This document shows positions 1 to 10,150 of a stretch of DNA of 64,000 bases, one piece after another. This stretch comes from Diphasiastrum complanatum. Its lineage: Eukaryota > Streptophyta > Lycopodiopsida > Lycopodiales > Lycopodiaceae. Location: assembly GCA_029204225.1 (NCBI GenBank), contig CM055094.1, positions 72,349,884 to 72,413,883 of the forward strand, written 5' to 3'. Within the stretch, counting starts at the first letter, position 1. Every line of letters starts with the position of its first letter. The translations under genes were made by a program, and so were the position numbers. Under the pieces are notes generated by a model, which had not been told where the DNA came from, made no database searches, and was given only the letters and a program-made list of their open reading frames with translations.

Positions 1-82
1 GTTGCTTGCATCATTGCTTTAATGATAACAGATTTTTTTCATAAATATGAATTTAACGATATTTGTATCTTGGTTGTTGCAG

Positions 83-774
83 TCGGCATTGGAGCCTAAA
101 CATTCTTTTTGTAAAGATAAATAAGGAGGGAGTATCAAATTTTCTATGTGTAAAATTAAACTCAGCTGCAAATACACATAGAGAATTTGATTCTCTACTT
201 CATAATGTCATTCGAAAAATACCGACAACGGCAACTTCAATTGGAGATATAACCATTAAATCTCTCAAGGTATATTCAATTTATCTCTGATATGCATGTA
301 TTCTTTTTTTAACTCGAATGTATCATCATAGCATAAATAAAATTTCTATCATAATATTACTAATTTTCATTCTATATATGCAGTGTGTACAGCAAAATGA
401 CGCTTTTAGTTGTGCATGGTTCGTCATGTACAATACGAAGCTATTTTTTAAATGGTATAATTTACAAATGGATGTAGATATTGAAAATGTAATATTCTAT
501 TCATTTGTAGTTCATTTCATTCAGACTCATATTTTATTACTATCATTGTTTGTAATTTGCTGATTCGCGTGTTTTGTGATGACAGTTCACTCTTGAGCCG
601 TATACTCCTAATGATGTATATAGATTTCGGCAAGAGTTGATCAGAACCTTTGCCCAGTACGGTGTAAGCGTTGCACCTACAATCGAGGGCCCTCAAAAGG
701 AAGCTGCTCCTACCTTAACAGCCTTTAGATTGTTTAGGATGCAGATCTTATTTTATATGATAAAAGAGGAATAA
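83..774 (+). CDS. H3-ULP gene, left H3U copy (C-terminal exons only)
   Basis: These are the last three exons of the histone H3-Ulp1 fusion gene; the 5' part lies outside the window. Exons are 83-269, 384-488 and 586-774, each bounded by AG and GT. Exon 1 of this set has HWSLNILFV and a KLNS motif, matching the His-containing and Asp/Asn-containing strands of Ulp1 (family C48) proteases. The next exon has QQNDAFSCAW, where the second Gln is six residues before Cys, as in Ulp1. The last exon has the conserved YRFRQE motif shared with the copies at 12317-12150 and 40041-40191. No stop interrupts the visible exons. It converges on gene W at 2496-1123. The function is inferred from motifs only. 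Confidence 0.6.
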
Positions 775-941
775 AAGTCCTTCCTAATACAGAGAAAGGC
801 AATTTTGTAGCAGATATTCCTCTTGTCTTAAAAGGCATTGAGGCCCTTCCCAAAACAGAGGAGGGTGAGATTATAGAAGGAGATCTTGCTTTATCAGTTC
901 CTAATACTGATATAGAAAATATAGAAAAATTGATTGAATAG
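738..941 (+). other. Possible extra 3' exon or reading frame with LPNT repeats
   Basis: A second open frame overlaps the end of the H3-ULP gene. It begins just after a possible acceptor (TTGTTTAG) and ends in TAG at 939-941. It encodes an acidic stretch with repeats of the type VLPNTEKG, ALPKTEEG and SVPNTD. The other two copies have no counterpart that I can see. It may be an alternative last exon of this copy or chance coding. Confidence 0.25.
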
Positions 942-1122
942 AGATCTATTTGTAAATAGAGAGACGTGAAAAAAAAAATACAATAAACAACCTGTTTATG
1001 GGTTTTTTTTATTGATATCACAATAGATTCTTACAATTAGCTTGTGTCCATAGTCTAATAATGGAATGCAATTTTTCTATAATGATAAAAAGACATTGGC
1101 ATGTATTTGCTGATAGTGAATC

Positions 1123-2496
1123 TCAATGTTCTTCCATAAGTTGGATTGTTTTGCCAATATCTCTGCATTTGATCTCGAGCTCATGTCTTTTACGTACCTG
1201 CATAAAATTAATACAAAGTTAGTTATAATTAGTACAGAGTTTTTTTTAGAAATTTTTGATTGAAACTATTCATAAAAGATCGAGTGTTTATAGTTACGAG
1301 TTTACCATTGAAAATGAATCTGAAGTCTGAAAGTACATCATCTTGTAGGAGCAATAGTTCCCGCCAGATGTAGTTTAGACTCCAATCTTCTTCCACCTCA
1401 ACACATGTCAAAACGACATCATTGTATATAATTTTAATATTTTTTCGTTTTGAATGTCCGTTGGCTTCCAAGTCTTGATCGAGTGGCACCCATTTACCTT
1501 TATTTTTTTTTCATCTTTGATAATGGAAGCATAAACTCAACATTTGTTTTTCAATTTGATAATGGAAGCACATGGAAGACATTTTAATTCCGCATTCTAT
1601 TTCTCCATCTGATCTTTTGTCCCAGCCTTCATCCATAAGTTCAGATAATAAACTATTTGATAAATTTTTGCATACAAACATCGTTGGGGTTTTGTGTACA
1701 TTGACACTTGAAAAGAAATCCACAAATATATTCAAGGAAATAAACCAACTCAATCTGACTGTTTTTTATCTCATGCTCATTTTTAATGAATTTTTTACAT
1801 CATTATATATCTTGCAACAAAATGATTCTAAAACTGTAGCATCTGGTGCAATCCATTCATCACTTTCAAATGTAGGTAATGGAGTTGGTAGTATTTGTCC
1901 AAAATTTTCTTTTGTATCAGGAATGTACATTGATTCATAAAAAAACATTCCACCATCAGCTAGATCTTTTACAGTTCTACCTCGATATTGCAGCTATCCA
2001 ATATCAGTGTGAATAACATCTAACACACCTGTTAAAGATCCACTCGGCTCCCATTCATTTATGTTGGGTGGATATAAATCTGCAAGAGAAAAATGATCAG
2101 ATTGGCAAGTTTACTATTAGATATTTATGAATGACAAAAATCAAAGTATCAAAAATATCAATACTCACAGTTGTTTTTGTTGTGATCCTGATGGTTGAAT
2201 CCTTGCACATTTATTTCTGAATGCATATATACATGTTGGACTAGAAATTCAGAAATAGATTTTCCTTCTAATGATGTTCTAAAATCCAAAATTTTGGCCT
2301 TCCAATAAGATCAAAATGATAGTTTTGACCTTTTCCTTTTTCGAAATGCTCCTCTTGAAGATGGATGCATCAAAACCCAAGAGTTTTTTAAATATTTTCT
2401 TAGCACCCATAATCCATTATCATCTGTCTCGTTGAATAGAAGCACATAGTCGACTGAGGAGCACGGCTTCCTTGATGGCCCATTCGTAATTTGCAT
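1123..2496 (-). pseudogene. Gene W, left H3U copy (broken)
   Basis: Three exons are recognisable by comparison with the copy at 10151-11492: 2496-2169, 2079-1298 and 1197-1123. Exon 1 encodes the basic SSRGAFRKRKRS motif, exon 2 the body (MYIPDTKEN, PTMFVCKNLS, WVPLDQDLE), and exon 3 VRKRHELEIKCRDIG up to a stop. The exon-3 acceptor is an intact CAG, unlike in the other two copies. In-frame stops break exon 2, for instance after TDIG, after KMSMR and after CFHYQR. The C-terminal part has the layout of a ubiquitin-like fold: a beta hairpin, the helix IWRELLLLQDD, then FRFIFNGK. The gene is convergent with the H3-ULP gene. Confidence 0.6.
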
Positions 2497-3081
2497 GCAA
2501 AAATCTGAAACAATGAACTATGAATCTGAAAATTTGCATAGACAAAAAGCCATGAATCTGAGAAAAAGTGTTGGCGAAAATTTGAAACACTAATCTATTT
2601 GGTGCCAAAAATTAACTCTGGTTATCCATGTTAACCATGGTTTGACAATGCGTATACATTAGTGGTACATCGATTTTCTCATCTCAACCATTTGTCATAG
2701 TCATTTTCAATATTTTTGGGTCTCTTCAAGCAGTGATGAGCTGAAAGGGCAGGCTTCATCAACCAATAGCATTTCCACATGTTGCCCAACGAAACAACAA
2801 TATATTTATAAAGTTTTTATTTTATTTATATTTGGAAAACTCTACGTTACGTAGAACCCCGAAGCTAAGGTTTCAATTGGTCCACATGGCAACGAAAATA
2901 AAATAAAAATAAAAAAGCATCTTTTTCAAAGGCCCTCGTCGGGCTCTAAGTTTCTCTAATTTTTTACAGCCACAAACTATACTATACACATAATGGTTAA
3001 CCATCTAATACTGTGTGGGCAAGAAAAGATTTTATTTTTGTATTTTTCATTGCAAGAAATTTGTCATCCTAGATGGCAATC
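2497..3081. other. Non-coding 5' flank of gene W inside the left H3U copy
   Basis: No gene is seen. This is the likely promoter and subterminal region between W and the element end. At 2925-2960 the minus strand reads ATTAGAGAAAC followed by GAGGGCCTTT, a weak second copy of the terminal repeat about 160 bp inside the end. This could be a subterminal transposase-binding repeat. Confidence 0.3.
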
Positions 3082-3119
3082 CTTATAGGGCCCTTTTCAA
3101 AGCCAAATTTTCTCTAATG
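3082..3119 (-). repeat. Terminal inverted repeat of the left H3U copy
   Basis: Read on the minus strand from 3119 inward, this is CATTAGAG...AAAAGGGCCCTATAAG. It matches the end at 30393 in 29 of 38 ungapped positions, with the GGGCCCT block at the same offset. It lies about 620 bp beyond the start of gene W, comparable with 448 bp in the middle copy and 336 bp in the right copy. Confidence 0.55.
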
Positions 3120-3484
3120 CATATGAGCATACTTTAGCAGACCATTCTCTTTTTCTTGTTTGGACCATCGATACCACTGCATCCCTTGCTTATCCATCCC
3201 CACGGCCCACGCATCCACGACGCTATCGACCGCATACCCCATGGTATGCCCACAAATGCAACCACCTCCACCAAAATTTGATCTATGCACGCTACCACCT
3301 TCCCCATCTAGTAAATGACTTATCTCATGTATATCATAGAACTACTCAAAAAAAGAAAATTGCATATCAAACCTGCCAGAGAAAGAAGATAATGGACCTT
3401 CTCTTTAGTCCCTCATCGAGATCCTTTTGGTAAAAATTCCTCCCATGAGCACCTCCACCCCAGATCACAAATCTTAGCACAAGG
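3120..3484. other. Unassigned spacer
   Basis: This is pyrimidine-rich sequence with no recognisable gene or repeat. It lies between the end of the left H3U copy and a LINE scrap. Confidence 0.3.
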
Positions 3485-3702
3485 GTAACCTATGCCACAT
3501 CATTGTACACTGTCTCTAATCCACCTCCACTTCCCACACCCTCATCCACAGATACTTTTGATCTATTCTCCCTGGACATGGTAGAAGAGGCCATCAAACG
3601 ATTGCACTTAGATACAACTAAAGACATCGACAAATTATAGGCTGAACTTATGAAGTATGCTGTTGACATTCTCTCGCCTTTTCTCTCTATCTTATTCAAC
3701 CG
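3485..3702 (+). mobile_element. LINE (non-LTR retrotransposon) fragment
   Basis: The plus strand encodes LDMVEEAIKRL, then TTKDIDKL, a stop, AELMKYAVDILSP and FLSILFNR. This resembles the linker before the reverse transcriptase of plant LINEs (the pattern EV..AI..L...K..G.D...AE..K......L...L...FN). Only this short stretch survives. It is joined abruptly to a minus-strand gypsy fragment at about 3703. Confidence 0.4.
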
Positions 3703-4311
3703 CGAGAATTCACTTGATTCTTTTGCAAACAAGAAATTCTCTCTCAGGACTTGGAACACTTGACACAAGTGTTCAAAGTGCTCTTCTTTAGTATGACTAA
3801 AGACAAGGATATCATCAAGGTAGATTAATACAAACTTGCCCAATAGATGTCTGAACACATTGTTCATTAACCTCAAAAATGTTGTTGGAGCATTGGTTAG
3901 TCCAAAGGGAAGAACCAAAAACTTGTAACGACCATTCTGCGAACGAAAAGCTGTTAATGGAATGTCATCTTCTTTAATACGTACCTGATGATATCCAAAC
4001 TAATAAAATACTTTGCCCCTTTGAGTTGGTCAAAGATCTCATCTATCATGGGCTCAAGGATACTTATCTTTAACAATGAGTTTATTTAAAGCCTTATAGT
4101 CTATGCACATACGCATAGACTCATCTTTTTTCTTAACCAACAAAATGGGCGTAGCCCACCGTATCGGGTCAGCTGAACAGAGGATTACTGGGGCGTATAA
4201 ACCCTTTCGCTAAGTATTCTTGCAGCTGCTGCTCTACCTCTAGGTGTTCCAAATGGCTCAACTTATAACGAGGCTTACTAATAGGTTTAGTCCCATGTAT
4301 TAGTTCTATGG
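3703..4311 (-). pseudogene. Ty3/gypsy reverse transcriptase fragment
   Basis: Reading on the minus strand from 4311 gives IELIHGTKPISKPRYKLS, then [13 protein letters not shown], and after damage LPFGLTNAPTTFLRLMN and VLIYLDDILVFSHT. These are reverse transcriptase motifs, including the catalytic YLDD. It then runs into TKEEHFEHLCQVFQVLREN, which matches gypsy G2 at 58840. Stops and frameshifts interrupt 3920-4250. Its first codons continue exactly from the end of gypsy G1 at 30262 (VDHPI then ELIHG), so the two are halves of one element split by the LTR element at 4312. Confidence 0.85.
4307..4311. repeat. 5-bp target-site duplication (CCATA on the minus strand)
   Basis: TATGG here is CCATA on the minus strand. 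It abuts the outer end of the LTR at 4312. The same CCATA abuts the other LTR end at 30258-30262, now 26 kb away. Confidence 0.7.
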
Positions 4312-5116
4312 TGTTGGAAGTATTTCTAGTGTGTGCGGTGGCTAGATCTACTTATAGGTGTAGTATAGGGATGTAGAGATTCGTCCACTTTTTAGTTTCT
4401 ACCAAGGTTCAAATAGAAATGCGAAACTAGGAAGTAATGACGGAAGCACTAAGGCTTACCCAACTAGTGCTCAAAATGGAAATGAAACTATCTAAGATGA
4501 CAAAATACAAACCCTTGCTAAGGCTTACCCAACTAGCAAGGTGTTTAATCTAAATTCTACTTAACACCCGAAGGGTAATAAAATAATATTGCGGCTAATA
4601 TTAAGCAAATAAGCAATAAAGAACATGCCATAGTAAACCGATGAAAAGGAGGCAAGAGGAGGCCCGAGCACCTTCCCTCAAGCTATGCACCTTTCCAAAG
4701 GGAACACAAACGACATAGAATGATAATTCTCCAAAATAGAGAGCAAGATAGCTTAATCTCAAAAGTGTTGGTTACAATGCAAATACCTCTCCTTTTATGG
4801 CAAGGAGGGTCTTCCATAAGTGTCTACTAATTTATGGGACTAATCTGTTTCTAGCTTTTCAAGAACTTATAGCTTAGGATTTAGAACTTCAAATTTCTTA
4901 ACTTAGGAAAACTTAAAATAAAATATTTCTAATCTTAAGTTTCCTAAGTCTAAGTTCTAAATCTAAGTTTAAGCTATTTTATTATTATTTAAGCTTCTAC
5001 TCACATGCCATGGCTTGAAGTTTATTGACAGATACTCATACGAGGTCTTACAAAACGCATGCCACGGAGTTTTATTATTATTTTTTATTTTCTATGTGTT
5101 AGCACAGTTGCTAACA
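4312..5116 (-). repeat. 3' LTR of the non-autonomous element
   Basis: This is a complete 805-bp LTR with TG..CA ends. It contains a TTTTATTATTATTTAAGC stretch at about 4977-4994, which is the point where the other LTR is interrupted by the H3U element. Confidence 0.85.
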
Positions 5117-5164
5117 TTATCCCCCTCCTTACTGGATTGGTGGTCCCACACCAATCGACGGCTT

Positions 5165-8100
5165 TTAATCCTGGATCTTTTGTGCTTCTTGGAGGTGAGA
5201 CTGTTGCTGTCGAGAGTGGTAGATTGTCGTGTCGATGCCCTCCATCATTTTCCACTGTAATTTATTCAGGAAGGGCATGGGTTTGTAGTAATGGAGCATA
5301 CCTTGGAAAAAGTTATGGGTTTTCCATAGCTCTACCATATCAACGTGCAGGGCAAAAGTGAGTGCAGCGCGATAATAGAGCCTTGCAACGTTGATATGGT
5401 CGTCTTGCGTCCGCAAGGGTTTATCGATGTCAAGGGCGATTGGGGGTAATCCTCGATCCCAAAAACCTTTGAGTTCTGCCAGAAATGCCACCAGGCCGCA
5501 ATTATCCGCAAAGTATCTGACATCGCGATCAGGATTGCCATGGTGCTTCTGGTAGAATACTCGACAGTTGGTGACCATGTCTTCGGCTAAGTTGCCGGTA
5601 TCCACACCTGTGAGCTTAGGCCAAAAGATTCTATTCTTGACCTTGGTGGCAGGAAACAGTTCTCGCCTCGCTACTGGATAGTAATAAGGATTGGTGCGCA
5701 TGTAGGAGGGACTTTCGAGATACCGTGCCATTGAGGTCTTACTTTGCAGGAAGAGCTGATGACGCCAGAGAGGTTGTGGATCCAGGAGTTTGACTGTTGC
5801 TTTATGTGTCTAACACTGGTCCAAATCTGGCAGTATGTAGCCACCTCGCTCTGTCATTGTTGGATACTTCTTTGCGAACTCCTGAGAGGCGCACAACTTC
5901 TTGTTTGGTTCTGTGGGCGTGATTCTGTGCCGGATGGTTGGGGCTTCAAAGGCAATCTCGTGTTCGGTTTGTGGATCGGTATCAGGAGATAGAAGAGGCA
6001 AGGGGTTAGCTTCTGCAATTCTTTGTGACTAAGGAGAAAATTGTCGTGGAATAAAGGTGAGGTTAGTGGTGTCGAGGGGGTTAGAAGCGGTGGAAGGAAA
6101 AAGAAAATGTTGGGAGCTGGTACCCCTAGAGCCCGATGGATTGGTTGGTGTTTGAGCTCCTTGCCCCAAGGGTTGGCCTTGAAATGAGGATCCTTGAGTG
6201 GCAGGAGGAGGCTATTGAAATCCTGCTCCATCTCCACGGTCTGGTCCATCAAATTGGTGCCCCGAATCATGGAATTGGGCGTGCTTTGCATGGAACCGAC
6301 GGTGTCGACTGGGCAGCAGCCTTTAAACGTTCTTCCAGGGTGGCTATGTACTGCTTTTGGGCCTCGACGGAAGCAATGTATGATTGTTGTAATTTTGAGT
6401 GTTGCTCTGTCATGGCTTTCAGCTTTTGGGCCAGCATTTGATAGGCCACTACTGGAATGGCAGTTCCCTCAGGAATAGCTGGTGGTGCGAAGTCGTTGAA
6501 GTCCACCATTTCCAATTGTTCCTTCATAGCGGAACATGCTACTTGTGAATCTGCTACAGCCTCATCCTTCTCGGCTTTGAGGGTATCGATGGTTTGCTAC
6601 ATGATGGATACCTTCAATTGGAGCTGGTTATGGAGATGGAGTAGCATCTGCTACTATTGTTGATTGTAATTCGTGAGGTTCTGGATCTGCAGTTGTTGTT
6701 GTTTGTTTTCCTCCTTCAGCCTTGCTTTCTGAAGGTCCGCCATAGCACCATCGTCAAATTGTCGCATAGTATACTATCCCCCTAGGGTGCCGAATAGATT
6801 GTATTGGAGCTCATTCACCAACCATACCGCTTTTTGGGCTGTAAGGGGTAACTGCTCCCAAGGACTATTGTAAGGCCCGGGTGCATGTGTAGTTAGGATA
6901 CATCATGAGGTTAAATGGTAGAAAATCAGGAACAGGGCTGACAAAGGTGTATGAAAGGCAGGTGGAGGTGATTGTGGATTGAGGGGTGGGGAGGTACTAT
7001 GTGGCGGAGAGTGTGGGATTGGGTTAGTGGTGACAGTGGTTGATGGTAATGCAGTTAGTAATTGTAATGCAAAACCATCTACGTTGACTGTAATGTCAAG
7101 TAGAGTGGGGATTTGTACAGGGGAGGGCTTTTGTGGAAGTGTGGAAGAGAAGCCTATGTTGAGAGTTAGTGAGGGTGTGGAGGTGGCAGTAAACGGTGTT
7201 GGTGGTGGTGGGAGTGTGAGAGCAAGTGATGGTGAGGAGATTGCCTGTGTGGACGGAATCACGCCCATAGGATCAAAGTCGGAAGTGCTTGTCGTTCTAG
7301 AGTTGCATGCTGTTGCTCTACTGCTTGTCGGTGTTGTTGGGCCTGGTGAAGTAAGGCCGCCTACTGCTCTAAGTTCTCCTTTGGGACCTGAGATGGTTTA
7401 AGGCTCCCTCCGGATTCAGCATATTCTACTCTGAATGTCATGCGGGACATCTGCCTCTGTGCTGATCGCCTTCCCTTTCTGCTTCTTAGTAGGTGGGGCT
7501 AGTGAGACTGGTTCTGTTGTCGGTTGGGGGGTGGCTCGTTTTTTTGTGCTTGAATAAAAAACATCCAGCTCCTTGATGGCAGCATCCGCCTTAGACCCCA
7601 ATTGCTTGGTGACCAACATGTGGAGGAGATACCCACATTCGGTAGTTGATTTGCGGGCTTTCAGAGCTCCGCACAGCTTCTCCGCTACCTTTCCAGCCCA
7701 CTTATAATTTTGAGTGGGGTCTTCCATGGTGAGGGTCAGAGAGAAGAGATCTCTCGGTGGGATGCGATCCATCTTGGTGCTTTGTACTACGACCATGGTG
7801 ACGAGGATCTCTGAGGCGGCCTGTAGATGGGGTTCCGTGATGAGGCGGATAGTGATCCAGTCGTTGGTTTGGGCAATGGTTTTGCCATCGTCTGTCAGAA
7901 ACTTGGTAAAGTACTTGGCATCATAGCTGGTGCCCTTTCCATGGATTGTCTCTCCGAGATTAAAAAGCCGACGCTCTGAAGATCCCCAGGAGAGACGTTG
8001 ATAATAGAATAGTTGCCACTCTTAGATGTAATCCGAAAAGTGGAACTCATCCGAATAGGTCGAGTAGGCTGCTCAGATGAGGCTCTTGCTTTGCTGGTCT

Positions 8101-8360
8101 CGGAAAAGTGTCAGATCAAATCCAAGGTTCATGAGAATATCCTTGGCCAGTGTGAGCTGCTCGTGAACGATTATTAACGCTATTGTCTATATATACGAGT
8201 ATTGTGTTTGATTGCAGTTTTAGTCACGATCATGGTTCATAATGTTAAATAACAATATGACTACTTGTGGACTCTTGCATAGCATGGATTTGCTCAAGAA
8301 ATCACAAGAATCGGGAGGTTTACGACGATGCAAGCTCAGCGAGGAATCGCGGGAAGCCAT
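5165..8360 (-). pseudogene. Gag-like coding region of the non-autonomous LTR element
   Basis: On the minus strand from an ATG at 8360 (MASRDSSLSL) a run of partly open frames can be followed: HEQLTLAKDILMNLGFDLT near 8170, then MEDPTQNYKWAGKVAEKLCG near 7720, a Pro/Ser/Thr-rich stretch near 7200-6950, a coiled-coil-like AEQHSKLQQ/ATLEERLKAAAQ stretch near 6400, and an open 188-residue frame at 5731-5165 (MARYLESPSYMRTNP). Frames change several times, so this copy is broken. I do not recognise a gag family. Assignment as gag rests on position between primer site and polypurine tract. Confidence 0.45.
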
Positions 8361-9008
8361 GATAACAGTGATTTTAGATTGCTCTGAGAATTTTGAAAAT
8401 TTTGAAAAAAAATTGGCATGAACTCAAGAGTAGCAATCTAAAATGAACTCGTGGAGAGAAGGTGGAGGCCTATATATAGACTTTTTTTGGCAGGAATTCA
8501 CAACTTCATCCAGAGATCGTCCTCAACCTCCACGATTTGGTAATGATGGTCGCAAATTGTGAGGCAACTTTCTGATGGCCCACGAATTCTTGTAAGTGAT
8601 TTTTTATTGCCAAAAGAGAAAAACGTCTGATAGTGCAAAAATGTATCTGATCAGAATTCGCGGAGATAGTAGGGAAATCATGAGAATCAATTTAAGCTCC
8701 AACAAATTGTCTGCAAATTTTGAGAATGGATATCTGATGAAGAAAACTACCTTTTTTCTACTTTTAGACATTTTTTAATCTGAGACAGAATTCTCGGAGG
8801 TCAAAAATGAATCGTGCTCTATGAAAAAAGGGTCAGACGAATTCTATCTGAGATGCTATGAAAAAATTTCGTCTGAAACTAATGACTTTTGTGGTTTTCT
8901 CAGAGAAGACTATTGGTATACCTAATCTGATAGTATCTTGATGAGTGGAACAAGAAATCACAGCAAAAATGTGGTCGAAAGGGCATGCAAACAATAAAAA
9001 GGGAGAAT

Positions 9009-9026
9009 GGCGCACAATGGCGCCAA
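9009..9026 (-). other. Primer-binding-like site
   Basis: The minus strand reads TTGGCGCCATTGTGCGCC immediately inside the 5' LTR. Its position and the TGGCGCC core fit a tRNA primer-binding site. The cognate tRNA is not identified. Confidence 0.55.
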
Positions 9027-9702
9027 TGTTGGAAGTATTTCTAATGTATGCAGTGGCTAGATCTACTTACAGGTGTAGTACAGGGATGTAGAGATTCATC
9101 CACTTTTTAAGTTTCTACCATGGTTCAAACGTAAATGCAAAACTAAGAAGTAATGACGGAAGCACTAAGGCTTACCCAACTAGTGCTCAAAACAAAAATG
9201 AAACTATCTAAGGTGACAAAATACAAACCCTTGCTAAGGCTTACCCAACTAGCAAGGTGTTTAATCTAAATTCTACTTAACACCCAAAGGATAATAAAAT
9301 AATATTGCGGCTAGTATTAAGCAAATAAGCAATAAAGAACATGCCACAATAAACCGATGAAAAGGAGGCAAAAGGAGGCCCGAGCACCTTCCCTCAAGAT
9401 ATGCACCTTTCCAAAGAGAACACAAATGACATAGAATGATAATTCTCCAAAATAGAGAGCAAGATAGCTTAATCTCAAAAGTGTTGGTTACAATGCAAAT
9501 ACCTCTCCTTTTATGGCAAGGAGGGTCTTCCATAAGTGTCTACTAACTTATGGGACTAATCTATTTTTAGCTTTTCAAGAACTTCTAATTTAGGATTTAG
9601 AACTTCAAATTTCTTAACTTAGGAAAACTTAAGATAAAATATTTCTAATCTTAAGTTTCCTAAGTCTAAGCTCTAAATCTAAGTTTAAGCTATTTTATTA
9701 TT
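9027..9702 (-). repeat. 5' LTR, truncated by H3U insertion
   Basis: This copy is nearly identical to 4312-4987 and stops at TATTTTATTATT, where the H3U end CATTAGGGG begins. The remaining 130 bp are at 30263-30392 in the opposite orientation. Confidence 0.85.
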
Positions 9703-9740
9703 CATTAGGGGATATTAGAACTCAAAATGGGCCCTTTGTC
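9703..9740 (+). repeat. Terminal inverted repeat of the middle H3U copy (W side)
   Basis: CATTAGGGGATATTAG...CAAAATGGGCCCTTT matches the end at 30393 in 30 of the first 35 positions without gaps. It marks the abrupt switch from LTR sequence to H3U sequence. Confidence 0.7.
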
Positions 9741-10150
9741 AAGATGTTGTTTTTGACTTCGCACGCTTTCAACGCTTATGTGTCCCAATGAATGGTGTCC
9801 ATCTGTGACGAATTATAATAGTGGTTGACGAACGAAAATTGTATTTAACTTTCCTGGCCAAATTTTCGTGATTTTCAAATATCCCGTTGGGCAGAACAAA
9901 CAATTGTGATTGGACCACATTTACTGCCCGAATACTCTTATGTTGCCCGTCATTGTTCACTCGAGGTTGATTTGATGTCAATATTCATAAACTATGGTTA
10001 ACTAATCCTTGTAGATAAGGAACTTCTTGTCATTCATACGTATACCTCTCATTTTCTTCATTCTATCTCTCATTTTCTTGTCATTCTTAAGTTTACCTCG
10101 CAATCTCTAATTCTCTCCGATCTCAGCTTGTGTACTCGTATTTTTGAATA
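9741..10150. promoter_or_regulatory. 5' flank of gene W (middle copy)
   Basis: This is the interval between the terminal repeat and the W start codon. A CATTTTCTTCATTCT/CATTTTCTTGTCATTC pyrimidine-rich direct repeat at about 10050-10090 may be part of the leader. No clear TATA element was identified. Confidence 0.25.

Larger units (their letters stand above)
4312..9702 (-). mobile_element. Non-autonomous LTR retrotransposon (minus strand), 5' LTR cut by H3U
   Basis: Two direct repeats starting TGTTGGAAGTATTTCTA lie at 4312-5116 (complete 3' LTR, 805 bp, ending CTAACA) and 9027-9702 (5' LTR, truncated). Next to the 5' LTR is a primer-binding-like TTGGCGCCATTGTGCGCC (minus strand, 9026-9009). 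Next to the 3' LTR is the polypurine tract AAGGAGGGGGATAA (minus strand, 5130-5117). The interior (5117-9008) encodes a gag-like protein but no protease, reverse transcriptase or integrase that I can recognise, so it is non-autonomous. It sits inside a gypsy reverse transcriptase gene with a CCATA duplication. The missing first 130 bp of the 5' LTR are at 30263-30392. Confidence 0.85.
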
